Assembly: GCA_947383005.1 (NCBI GenBank)
Contig: CANDBT010000003.1
Location: 62,001-126,000, forward strand
DNA from: an uncultured bacterium
Lineage (GTDB): Bacteria > Bacillota > Clostridia > Lachnospirales > Lachnospiraceae
Length of the DNA stretch: 64,000 nucleotides
Direction: 5' to 3'
Position numbers and translations under genes: made by a program. Under the pieces are notes generated by a model, which had not been told where the DNA came from, ran no database searches, and was given only the letters and a program-made list of their open reading frames with translations. Shown one piece after another: positions 34,921-42,472 of the stretch (the stretch's first letter is position 1; the number at the start of each line of letters is the position of its first letter).

Positions 34921-34959
34921 GGCCAGGCATTGCGCGTCTACGCGCGGATGCCTGAGGCC
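34921..34959. terminator. GC-rich hairpin after the secreted-protein genes
   Basis: GGCCAGGCAT (34921-34930) pairs with ATGCCT..GGCC (34948-34959), with an inner GCGCG-TCTA-CGCGC stem. There is no T-run on the + strand; an A5 run precedes it, so it would have a T-run only on the - strand. It may be a processing or partial attenuation site within the operon. Confidence 0.4.
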
Positions 34960-35038
34960 GCGGTGCAAAACATCGATTTTGGCGCTTTTACAGATTTACA
35001 GAAAAACATAGATAAAACAAGAGCGGAGGAAAAGAATT

Positions 35039-35923
35039 ATGGGGCTGGTAACATCAACAGCAGCTTTGGAAGGGCTGGAAGGACGCAGCGGGCAGTCATA
35101 TCAGGCGGGTAAGACGGGGAACACCAGCAGTAATTTTCGGAATGTATTCCAGGCGATGGCTCAGAATGTGCCGGAAAGCATGGATGCAATATTTGAGGAG
35201 GCCGCTTCCCGCTATGGGCTGTCGGTAAACCTGATTAAGGCAGTAGCCAAGGCCGAATCGGATTTCAATCCCAATGTAGTATCGAAGGCCGGCGCTATTG
35301 GCGTTATGCAGCTTATGCCTGCCACAGCCAAGTCTTTGGGTGTCACCGATCCTTATGATGTGCGGCAGAATATTATGGGAGGCGCCAAATACCTGAAGGA
35401 GCAACTCACCCGGTTCGGCGGCAATGTAAGCCTGGCGTTGGCGGCTTACAATGCGGGGCCCAACAGCGTGCAGAAATACGGGGGGATACCCCCGTATAAG
35501 GAGACGCAGAATTATGTAAAAAAGGTTACGCAATATATGGGCGGCGCTCCGCTGTATGCGGGGAAAATGGTGAATACCAGCCCTTCGTCAAGTACATATG
35601 GCAGCGGTTACGGTCTGGAAAGTACATATGGGAGCGCGCTGGCAAGATCTATGGGGAGTTCCCTGGGAAGTTCTTTGGGTACGGGAAGCCTGCTGGGGAC
35701 AGCCGGTTCCTATGGGAGTTCTTCGGCCCTTAGCGGGCTTTTGGGCAGTTATTACGGCACGGCGTCTACGGATACGCTGGGAATGCTGCTGGGAGCGGCT
35801 TCGGTGGATGAAGACGGAGAAACCATATCTATGGACAAAGAGAGCTTTGCCAATATGATCCAGATTCTGCGCCTGCAGATGATGATGAATGCCAGCAGGG
35901 AAGTGGGTTCAATCACGATATAG
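35039..35923 (+). CDS. Lytic transglycosylase (SLT domain) of the flagellar cluster
   Basis: A 294-residue protein with a complete SLT/lysozyme-like domain at about 45-165. The catalytic Glu73 lies in KAESDFNP; GAIGVMQLMP (85-94) and LAAYNAGP (about 134-141) follow. It cuts peptidoglycan glycan strands. No signal peptide is visible, so it may be exported through the flagellar apparatus or act during rod penetration, as FlgJ-type muramidases do. The C-terminal third is a Ser/Gly/Leu-rich low-complexity tail with repeated SSLGSSLG units. GCGGAGGAAAAG precedes the ATG. Confidence 0.88.
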   Translation: MGLVTSTAALEGLEGRSGQSYQAGKTGNTSSNFRNVFQAMAQNVPESMDAIFEEAASRYGLSVNLIKAVAKAESDFNPNVVSKAGAIGVMQLMPATAKSLGVTDPYDVRQNIMGGAKYLKEQLTRFGGNVSLALAAYNAGPNSVQKYGGIPPYKETQNYVKKVTQYMGGAPLYAGKMVNTSPSSSTYGSGYGLESTYGSALARSMGSSLGSSLGTGSLLGTAGSYGSSSALSGLLGSYYGTASTDTLGMLLGAASVDEDGETISMDKESFANMIQILRLQMMMNASREVGSITI

Positions 35924-35991
35924 CTTTTCTCCTGCAGCCGCATCAGTATCGGAATTACGGGAACGGGGGAGAAGGAGGATAAGCATAAATT

Positions 35992-36603
35992 ATGAAATTG
36001 AGGGATTGTGACAGTTGTATGGTATATGGGACCGATAACCGTCCCCTGTCAAGAGCCAGGGTGGAATTGGCCGGCAACGGCGCTATCCGGCTGTTTTTCA
36101 ACAATTTTAAGCTGTACAGCGCCAGGCTTCGGACGTTTGTGGATTTTTATGATATCCAGCAGGGGCTGGTCAGGTGCTTCTGTGAGATACTGATTCAAAA
36201 AAATACATATGCTTCCCGGATGGAGGAGCCCTGGATGGCGGACTGCCAGATTCTTGAAATATATGATGTGTACCAGCGGCAGCAGGATCTGCGGGTGAAA
36301 ACGCAATTCAGCATTGACTGCCGGACGACGGACAATGAGTTTTTTGTGGGCAGCGTCAGGAATCTCAGCGCGGGAGGACTCTATATCATTACCGGTCAGG
36401 CGATGAAAGAAGGGGATATCTTTTTCTTCAGCCACCGGTTTGATGATGTACAATGTTATCTGAAAGCGCAGGTTTTGCGGATAAAATTGGTAGGCAGCGG
36501 GTTTGGCTACGGCTGTAAATTCCTTGGGCTGTCCGGGAATGAAGAGGCGGCTGTCCGAAAGTATGTATTTGCCAAACAGATTGAAAAGAGCAGACAGGGA
36601 TAA
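35992..36603 (+). CDS. PilZ-domain protein
   Basis: A 203-residue protein with a PilZ domain in its C-terminal half: Arg96 and Arg101 (YQRQQDLRVK), then the NLSAGG motif at 124-129. PilZ domains bind cyclic di-GMP, often through RxxxR and (D/N)xSxxG. Here the first motif has four residues between arginines rather than three, so binding is uncertain. The N-terminal half (1-90) is a YcgR-N-like beta domain. Many such proteins brake the flagellar motor or regulate glycan enzymes. AGGAGGATAAGC precedes the ATG. Confidence 0.82.
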   Translation: MKLRDCDSCMVYGTDNRPLSRARVELAGNGAIRLFFNNFKLYSARLRTFVDFYDIQQGLVRCFCEILIQKNTYASRMEEPWMADCQILEIYDVYQRQQDLRVKTQFSIDCRTTDNEFFVGSVRNLSAGGLYIITGQAMKEGDIFFFSHRFDDVQCYLKAQVLRIKLVGSGFGYGCKFLGLSGNEEAAVRKYVFAKQIEKSRQG

Positions 36604-36604
36604 G

Positions 36605-37684
36605 ATGAAGATAAATCTGGTAATGATTGTAAAAAATGAAGGGCGTTCTCTGGAAAGGTGCCTGAAGGCGGCCAAACCGTTGGTAGACGAGATGATTGTG
36701 GTGGATACAGGCTCGACAGACAATACGAAAGAAATTGCCGGAAAAATGGGGGCGCGGGTCTGGGAATTTGCCTGGGTGGATGATTTTTCCGCTGCCCGCA
36801 ATTTTGCCCTCGATCATTCGGATGCGGATTGGAACCTGGTGCTGGATGGGGATGAGACATTGAGGCCCTGGGGGCGGCGGCGGCTGGAAAAGGCGCTTAA
36901 GTCCAGGGAGGGGATATGGCTGGGGGGGATTACGATATATAATTCTTTTAAGGATCAGGATGGAATTAGTATCAGTGCATCCATAAATCCCAGGATACTT
37001 CCCAGGGGCATCCGATATATGGGGGCTATCCATGAGCAGCCCGAGGGTAATTATCCCTGTTATCCAATTCTTTCGATGGAGGCGGATCATGATGGTTATT
37101 TATTTACTGATAAAGGAGAACGCAATCTGCCTTATCTGAGGCGGGCGGCGGCGGAATATCCGGAAGACGGATATTACCAGTACCAATTAGCGGTTACGCT
37201 GCGGAATTTAAAGCGGCTGGAAGAGAGCTTGGGATATTTCCGGCGATTTTATGCCCTTGCGGGGAGCGAAGACGCATACCGGGGGGACGGAGTGGTGCTT
37301 TATCTGTATACATTGCTGGATTTGGGGACGAACGGCCATCTGGACGAGGCTGCCGGAATTGTGGAAAAGGAAGAATCGACGTTGGGGGAATGGCCGGATT
37401 TTTGTTTTGTGTGCGGCCTTTTTACCATGAAGCGGGTATTGTCGGATGTGGCGCGGTATATCGGGCTGCTGCCGGATATTGAGCGGTATTATCAAAAATG
37501 CCTGGCATTGGGGGAACGGCCGGAGATGGGCGGAGTCGTAGGAACGGGGTCTTTTAAGGCGGCTTACAACCTGGGAGCGTGGTATGAGGTGTCGGGGCAG
37601 GTCGAGCTGGCGAAAAGATATTATGATATGGCGGCTGAGGAGGGTTACGGGCCGGCGGTTGGGCGGTTGAAAGAATTGAAATGA
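36605..37684 (+). CDS. GT2 glycosyltransferase with C-terminal TPR-like helices
   Basis: A 359-residue protein. The N-terminal GT-A domain (about 1-210) has MIVKNEGRSLERCL, the nucleotide-binding VVDTGSTDNT (residues 32-41) and the metal-binding DGD at 81-83. After it come helical pairs typical of TPR repeats (about 215-355). SunS/TPR-type GT2 enzymes of this shape often modify protein surfaces with sugars. Placement next to the PilZ gene and near flagellins suggests flagellin glycosylation. It is a paralog of the gene at 41123. The ATG at 36605 starts one base after the PilZ stop region. Confidence 0.85.
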   Translation: MKINLVMIVKNEGRSLERCLKAAKPLVDEMIVVDTGSTDNTKEIAGKMGARVWEFAWVDDFSAARNFALDHSDADWNLVLDGDETLRPWGRRRLEKALKSREGIWLGGITIYNSFKDQDGISISASINPRILPRGIRYMGAIHEQPEGNYPCYPILSMEADHDGYLFTDKGERNLPYLRRAAAEYPEDGYYQYQLAVTLRNLKRLEESLGYFRRFYALAGSEDAYRGDGVVLYLYTLLDLGTNGHLDEAAGIVEKEESTLGEWPDFCFVCGLFTMKRVLSDVARYIGLLPDIERYYQKCLALGERPEMGGVVGTGSFKAAYNLGAWYEVSGQVELAKRYYDMAAEEGYGPAVGRLKELK

Positions 37685-37756
37685 TCATATTTTGCTATAT
37701 GCAGTAATGCCAGATGAAGGGATTGAATTACATAAGTATCTTAAGGAGATAGCAAA

Positions 37757-37796
37757 GATTTCTTAGCTTGGCCACATGCCGTCAAGCTAAGAAATC
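37757..37796. repeat. Perfect 14-base inverted repeat
   Basis: GATTTCTTAGCTTG (37757-37770) and CAAGCTAAGAAATC (37783-37796) with a 12-base loop, in the gap between convergent genes. No T-run follows on the + strand and only a mixed TCTTTGCT on the - strand. It may act as a bidirectional terminator or be a relic of a small mobile element. Confidence 0.6.
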
Positions 37797-37879
37797 GGCT
37801 GGTGATTATGGGAATGAGTGGTGATTCATTCGGTAAAGGCGGCATAATTGTCACTTTTGTTTTTTTGGAGTGTTAGATA

Positions 37880-38812
37880 TTACTCAAATGTCATGTCGAA
37901 GGTTTTTGGCAATTCCTCTCCTCTTTTTTTAAATATTTCCCGTAGGTATTCTATTTGTTTTTTTAAATAATCATGTTGATATTCTTTTACGGGTGTCATA
38001 TAGTTGTCCCCATAACTCAGCTTGCATAATAAGTCATAGTCTTCCAATACGGGGAGAACTGTATTTTCGAAAGGAATTTCAATAACTTTGTCAAAGCAGG
38101 TTCTGGGGATTCGATAATGGGGATCGGTATACAGCCAGGGCACGTTTGTTATGATGTTTGATTCTACATCCCAATACATGGCAGCTATCCGGTCGCCAAG
38201 AAAATATAGTTGTTCTTTTATAGGGCGCTGCCGGTCAAAACGGTAGCCGCTAAGTTGTTCGATTTCTTCGAGATATTCCCATTTGCTTTTGTCTGCCCAT
38301 TGTATGTCGTTTTCAGGAATATCCCAATTGAGGCACAAGGTGTGGGCTATATGACATAGATTTACTTGGATTTTTTCATCTGCATTATTTTGAGGAATAC
38401 GATCCAGGCAAAAAATATCGATCCCGCATTTATAAGGGCAGCCGTGTGATTGGTTTAAAAAGTCATGATCTAAACGGATCTTATCGGTATTGAACAAGCA
38501 GATGAGCGTGGGCTCATGCTCTATGATTTCCCATCCATCTGGTAATTCTGTTTTCATGAGACTGTGGAAGCGTTCATAATCTTTTCGTAGCATAGCCAGA
38601 TCCAGATCGTCATCCCAAGGAATGAAGCCATGGTGGCGTACGGCGCCTAATAAGGTACCAAACCATCCGTAATAATTTATTTGATAGTGTTTGCAGATTG
38701 CGTTTATTTTCTTTAACATATCTAATTGCACAGCCCATATGCGTTTTATTAATGGCTGTATATAATACCCTTCGCGTTCTTCTCCCTGAATAAATTCCAG
38801 TTTGATTTCCAT
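37880..38812 (-). CDS. LicD family phosphotransferase
   Basis: A 310-residue protein with the LicD core GTLLGAVRHHGFIPWDDD at residues 52-69, including the metal-binding acidic triplet, and a later CGIDIFCLDRIP segment. LicD family enzymes transfer phosphocholine or related phospho-groups to glycans such as teichoic acids. Being next to flagellins and near secreted proteins with choline-binding-type repeats, it could decorate the flagellar glycan or the wall. It is transcribed opposite to its neighbours. An AAGGAAGG-type ribosome site precedes the start on the coding strand. Confidence 0.87.
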   Translation of the reverse strand: MEIKLEFIQGEEREGYYIQPLIKRIWAVQLDMLKKINAICKHYQINYYGWFGTLLGAVRHHGFIPWDDDLDLAMLRKDYERFHSLMKTELPDGWEIIEHEPTLICLFNTDKIRLDHDFLNQSHGCPYKCGIDIFCLDRIPQNNADEKIQVNLCHIAHTLCLNWDIPENDIQWADKSKWEYLEEIEQLSGYRFDRQRPIKEQLYFLGDRIAAMYWDVESNIITNVPWLYTDPHYRIPRTCFDKVIEIPFENTVLPVLEDYDLLCKLSYGDNYMTPVKEYQHDYLKKQIEYLREIFKKRGEELPKTFDMTFE

Positions 38813-38989
38813 AGCTTGTCCTTCCTTCCGGTTTATTTTATCGGATAATTTGTCATATGGGATTTATTATAACAGGCTGGCAGGAAGATTGCCACAGTTT
38901 TTGGGATTTTTTACAGATATCTTTACCTGAACAGAAAGTACTGAAGAAAGGTACTTAATGGCTGCATTTAAAAAAGCGAAAAAACTTCT

Positions 38990-39015
38990 TAACTTGCTGT
39001 TGTTTTTGCCGATAT
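38990..39015 (+). promoter_or_regulatory. Sigma-28-type promoter of first flagellin
   Basis: TAAC (38990-38993), 14 bases, then GCCGATAT (39008-39015), an exact SigD-type -10 box. Transcription would start near 39021, about 95 bases before the ATG. Confidence 0.75.
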
Positions 39016-39060
39016 AATAAACAGAAACAAGACATGGGTTAATTTTAGAAGATCCAGTCA

Positions 39061-39105
39061 TGCTAACCAAGGGATGGGTTAGCAGAGCAGAGTCACGGAA
39101 GGTGG
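39061..39105 (+). promoter_or_regulatory. Flagellin leader hairpin, candidate CsrA site
   Basis: TGCTAACC (39061-39068) and GGTTAGCA (39077-39084) form a perfect 8-base stem presenting the loop AAGGGATG, with GGA exposed as CsrA prefers. A second GGA lies in the ribosome site GGAAGGTGG (39097-39105). This two-site arrangement resembles CsrA control of hag in Bacillus. Confidence 0.5.
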
Positions 39106-39114
39106 TTGGCAGAT

Positions 39115-39963
39115 ATGATCATACGTAACAATATACCTGGTATCAATGCGAATAGGAATAAAGGAATATCACAAGGAAATCTACAAAAGAATCTGGAAAA
39201 GCTTTCTTCTGGTTACCGGATTAACCGGGCAGGAGATGATGCGGCAGGATTGGCAATTTCGGAACTGATGAGAAACCAGATCCGCGGTTTGGATCAGGCT
39301 ATGAAAAATTGCAATGATGGTATAAGTTTTACCAATACCGGCGACGGCGCACTGGCAGAGGTACATTCCATGTTGTCCAGGCTGAAGACATTGGCGGTAC
39401 AGTCGGCGAATGGTACGTATAATACGGCAGCCAGGCTGAATCTGGATGAGGAAAGACAGCAGCTTTTGGATGAGATGGATCGGATTGGGGAGACTTCACA
39501 TTTTGCGGGTATCCAGTTGTTCGGTCATGATAATAGCAACAAGCAGCCAATTCCAGGCCAAGTGCCGAATGATGATGTGGTTTTCCAGGTTGGCCCTTCG
39601 GCTCAGGAAACTTTGGCGATGGAGCGCTATTATATAGGCAGTGCAAATATGAACCTTGATACAACCAGTTTTGCCACCTTGGCGGATGCTAATGATGCCG
39701 TGCCAAAGATAGAAGAGGCGATTGAAGCAATAGCAGATGTCCGGGCGACTTTTGGCGCTGCTAGTAACCGTCTTCAGCATGCGTATAATAATCTGTATGT
39801 TACTGATGAAAATATGAATGCTGCGGAAGCTCAGATAAGGGATACGAATATGGCGGAGGAGTTCACGGATTTCGCAAAGAATAATATTCTTCTTCAATCT
39901 TCCAATGCCATGGCAGCCCAGGCAAATTCGACAGTAGAGTTGGTTCTTAACCTCCTCCAGTAA
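39115..39963 (+). CDS. Flagellin (first copy)
   Basis: A 282-residue flagellin with full D0/D1 regions: NLEKLSSGYRINRAGDDAAG near the N-terminus and MAEEFTDFAKNNILLQSSNA plus a terminal VLNLLQ. Only a short central region (about 135-190) is present, so surface domains D2/D3 are missing, as in many Clostridia. I choose ATG 39115 with GGAAGGTGG nine bases upstream; a TTG at 39106 overlaps that site. It differs from the second flagellin in its centre and has less biased codon use, so it is probably the minor filament protein. Confidence 0.93.
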   Translation: MIIRNNIPGINANRNKGISQGNLQKNLEKLSSGYRINRAGDDAAGLAISELMRNQIRGLDQAMKNCNDGISFTNTGDGALAEVHSMLSRLKTLAVQSANGTYNTAARLNLDEERQQLLDEMDRIGETSHFAGIQLFGHDNSNKQPIPGQVPNDDVVFQVGPSAQETLAMERYYIGSANMNLDTTSFATLADANDAVPKIEEAIEAIADVRATFGAASNRLQHAYNNLYVTDENMNAAEAQIRDTNMAEEFTDFAKNNILLQSSNAMAAQANSTVELVLNLLQ

Positions 39964-39995
39964 CAGGAAGTTATGGAAAAAGATAAAAAGATGCT

Positions 39996-40021
39996 TAAGT
40001 TTTATGAAAAACTGTCGATAA
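39996..40021 (+). promoter_or_regulatory. Sigma-28-type promoter of second flagellin
   Basis: TAAG (39996-39999), 14 bases, then GTCGATAA (40014-40021). This is a close match to the sigma-28 consensus, in the 172-base gap between the flagellin genes, about 115 bases before the ATG. Confidence 0.7.
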
Positions 40022-40036
40022 TCAAGAATGTAAAGC

Positions 40037-40128
40037 AAAGTTTATATAAACTTTACAGCCTTTTGGAGTGAGGCCCTCTTCAAAAGGATTAGGGGGACAG
40101 GGAAGTTCCTAAAACGAAAAATAGGAGG
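40037..40128 (+). promoter_or_regulatory. Structured flagellin leader with candidate CsrA sites
   Basis: In order: a perfect 18-base palindrome (40037-40054), a stem CCTTTTG/CAAAAGG (40059-40065, 40081-40087), ACAGGGAAGT at 40097-40106 (9 of 10 to the CsrA consensus ACARGGAUGU), and the ribosome site AGGAGG at 40123-40128, itself a GGA site. This suggests post-transcriptional control by CsrA and possibly mRNA stabilisation by the 5' hairpins. Confidence 0.55.
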
Positions 40129-40135
40129 TAACTTT

Positions 40136-40942
40136 ATGATTATTCAACACAACATAGCCGCTATCAATTCATACAGAAATTTGGGGATCAACCAAAGCGC
40201 ATTGAGCAAAAACCTTGAGAAATTGTCTTCTGGTTATCGGATTAACCGTGCAGGCGATGACGCTGCTGGTCTTGCTATTTCTGAGAGCATGAGATCCCAA
40301 ATCAATGGTTTGAATCAGGCTGCGAAGAATGCTAACGATGCTATTGGACTTATCCAGACAGCAGAAGGTGCTTTGACAGAGACTCATTCTATGTTACAGC
40401 GTCTGACTACTTTGGCGAGCCAGTCTGCAAATGGTACCTACAATAGTGTAGCTAGAGGAAATCTGCAGAAGGAAGTTAGCCGTTTGATTGAAGAGATTAA
40501 CCGTATTTCTAACGACACAGATTTCAATGGCGTTAAGCCGATCAGCGCTGGTACGATTACATTCCAGATTGGACCGACTGCTGGTGAGACGCTTGCTTTG
40601 ACTACTTGCGGTATGACAGCAGCTGATATTGGAATCGGTGGTATTAATGTTAGCACATTGTCAGGTGGTAATGCTGCTGTAACTACTATTAAGAAGGCTA
40701 TTAATAAAGTTTCTGATTATCGTGCTGACCTCGGTGCTGCTCAGAACAGATTGGAGCATACGGTTAACAACCTGAAGGTTACATCCGAGAATATCACTGC
40801 TGCTGAGAGCCGTATCCGTGATACTGATATGGCTGATGAGATTACTGCATTCACAAAGAATAATATTCTTCTGCAGGCATCTCAGTCCATGTTGGCACAG
40901 TCTAATTCTGTACCGCAGAGCATCTTGAGCCTGCTTCAGTAA
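40136..40942 (+). CDS. hag: Flagellin (major copy)
   Basis: A 268-residue flagellin starting MIIQHNIAAINSYRNLGINQ and ending QSNSVPQSILSLLQ, with complete D0 and D1 helices and only a minimal central loop (about 140-185). Its codon use is strongly biased to a small set (GCT, GGT, CGT, CTT), unlike neighbouring genes, as expected for a highly expressed filament protein. It has its own promoter, a structured leader and a perfect AGGAGG. Surface Ser/Thr residues in the central part (TISAGTITF, INVSTLSGGNAA regions) are candidates for O-glycosylation by the downstream enzymes. Confidence 0.96.
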   Translation: MIIQHNIAAINSYRNLGINQSALSKNLEKLSSGYRINRAGDDAAGLAISESMRSQINGLNQAAKNANDAIGLIQTAEGALTETHSMLQRLTTLASQSANGTYNSVARGNLQKEVSRLIEEINRISNDTDFNGVKPISAGTITFQIGPTAGETLALTTCGMTAADIGIGGINVSTLSGGNAAVTTIKKAINKVSDYRADLGAAQNRLEHTVNNLKVTSENITAAESRIRDTDMADEITAFTKNNILLQASQSMLAQSNSVPQSILSLLQ

Positions 40943-40963
40943 TATTTAGCAGGATAAGAGCAC

Positions 40964-40990
40964 AGGTTCAGCGTAAGCTGAGCCTTAATA
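40964..40990 (+). terminator. Flagellin terminator hairpin
   Basis: AGGTTCAGC (40964-40972), loop GTAA, GCTGAGCCT (40977-40985; one G-U pair), followed by TAATATAAC. It lies 22 bases after the flagellin stop. Confidence 0.6.
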
Positions 40991-41007
40991 TAACAGGGCC
41001 TTGTAAA

Positions 41008-41050
41008 CAAGAAGCCATTTCAACGGCAAAAGCTGGGAAATGGCTTCTTG
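41008..41050 (+). terminator. Second, longer hairpin after flagellin
   Basis: A perfect 14-base stem CAAGAAGCCATTTC (41008-41021) and GAAATGGCTTCTTG (41037-41050) with a 15-base loop. The tail CTGTATTAGG is only weakly T-rich. It may back up the first hairpin and limit read-through into the glycan island. Confidence 0.6.
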
Positions 41051-41122
41051 CTGTATTAGGATATAGGGTGTGGTGAAGAATGTATTTGCTGTATAAAGAT
41101 AGGGTGAGACAGGGAGATTGAT

Positions 41123-42445
41123 ATGAAAGCTGAAAAAAAGCCTCGCATTTCACAATGTATGATTGTAAAAAATGAAGAAAAGAATATCCGGAGAGCCTTA
41201 TCTTGGGGAAAGAATGTGATGTGGGAACAGATCGTGGTAGATACAGGTTCTACAGACCGGACTGTGGAGTTGGCAAAGAAGATGGGGGCAAAAGTGTTTT
41301 TTCTGGAATGGCCAGATGATTTTGCTGAAGCAAAAAACTATGCCATTGAAAAGGCAGGAGGGGATTGGATCATATTTTTGGATGCGGACGAATATATGGA
41401 AGAGAAGGATGCCAAAAAGCTTCCCGAAGTATTAGGGCAGCTTTCGAATAGAGGCTTTGACGGCATCACAGCTTTATTGCATAATCTTGATGATGCGGGG
41501 CAGATTTTTTCTTCCTGCAGCCATCTTCGTTTTTTTCGCAACGTCCCCGATATTCGTTATAGAAGACGGATTCATGAACAATTAGTATCTTTGTCAGGTA
41601 ACGAATTGCAGATTATGGATGGAACAGAGGTGTTTTCTATTTTCCATACCGGATATCAGAGCGGGGTTTCAGCAAAAAAGAGAAATAGTGGCAGGAATAA
41701 GCGGATGCTTCAAAGGGAGATAAAAGAACATCCGAAAGATTCGGAGCTTTTGGGATATATGGGAGACGAGTATTTTGATACTGGTGAGTTCCGTGAGGCG
41801 GAGCGGTGGTACTGTCTGGCAGTTGAATATATGCCTGCAGAGCTGAAGGAATATGATCAGAGGAGTGCGGTTACTTTTTCGCGGCTTTTGATGGTTCTTG
41901 CAGAAAAAGGAAATATTGCCTGGCAAGATATTTGCGATGTGTACCAGCGGGGGGTGCAGGCATTTCCCAAGGATGCAGATCTCGACTATATGGCAGGACG
42001 CTTTTTGGTGATGCACGGTTTGCCTGATAAGGCCGTCGAATTTTTAGAGATGGCTATTCGAAAGCTGGAGATTTATGGCTGTACCGGGAAGGCATTGTTT
42101 TTGGCAGGAAATTTGGGGGAGGCATATGATCTGTTGGCCAGATGCTGTTATGAGACGGAAGATCTGCAAAAGTGTATTTCCTATGCAGTGGCGCATTTGA
42201 AATATGCACATTATGAGATGAAACCATTATACTGGGTATTAAAGGCGCTGTTCCATGATGACGAAGAGGGAAAAAACCAGGAAAAAAATGAAGCAGTCAT
42301 GAATTTTCTTTCCCGGCTTTATGATTTTTTGTCTTTGAAGGATCGCCTGTTTGTACTCAGAACGGCACAAGAGGCAGGGTGCGACGGATTTGCCAGTTAT
42401 ATCATGGATCAGTATTTTACGCTGGACGAGCGGAATGTATTGTGA
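41123..42445 (+). CDS. GT2 glycosyltransferase with TPR-like C-terminal region
   Basis: A 440-residue protein. GT-A domain residues 8-230 contain CMIVKNEEKNIRRAL, VVDTGSTDRT (38-47) and the metal-binding DAD at 87-89. Beyond about 190 the sequence is a run of helical TPR-like repeats (for example LGYMGDEYFDTGEFREAERW and YMAGRFLVMHGLPDKAVEFL). First gene after the major flagellin and paralogous to 36605-37684, it is the best candidate for the enzyme that attaches the first sugar to flagellin Ser/Thr, by analogy with the GT2 next to fliC in Clostridioides difficile. ATG preceded by GACAGGGAGAT. Confidence 0.87.
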   Translation: MKAEKKPRISQCMIVKNEEKNIRRALSWGKNVMWEQIVVDTGSTDRTVELAKKMGAKVFFLEWPDDFAEAKNYAIEKAGGDWIIFLDADEYMEEKDAKKLPEVLGQLSNRGFDGITALLHNLDDAGQIFSSCSHLRFFRNVPDIRYRRRIHEQLVSLSGNELQIMDGTEVFSIFHTGYQSGVSAKKRNSGRNKRMLQREIKEHPKDSELLGYMGDEYFDTGEFREAERWYCLAVEYMPAELKEYDQRSAVTFSRLLMVLAEKGNIAWQDICDVYQRGVQAFPKDADLDYMAGRFLVMHGLPDKAVEFLEMAIRKLEIYGCTGKALFLAGNLGEAYDLLARCCYETEDLQKCISYAVAHLKYAHYEMKPLYWVLKALFHDDEEGKNQEKNEAVMNFLSRLYDFLSLKDRLFVLRTAQEAGCDGFASYIMDQYFTLDERNVL

Positions 42446-42472
42446 TCAGGATGAGAGGATGAGAGCAATAAG

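Larger units (their letters stand above)
38813..39114. other. 302-base divergent region between licD-like gene and first flagellin
   Basis: Contains a TATAAT box facing the licD-like gene at 38866-38871 (- strand) with a weak -35, then the sigma-28-type promoter and the hairpin leader of the first flagellin, listed separately. No gene is seen. Confidence 0.6.
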
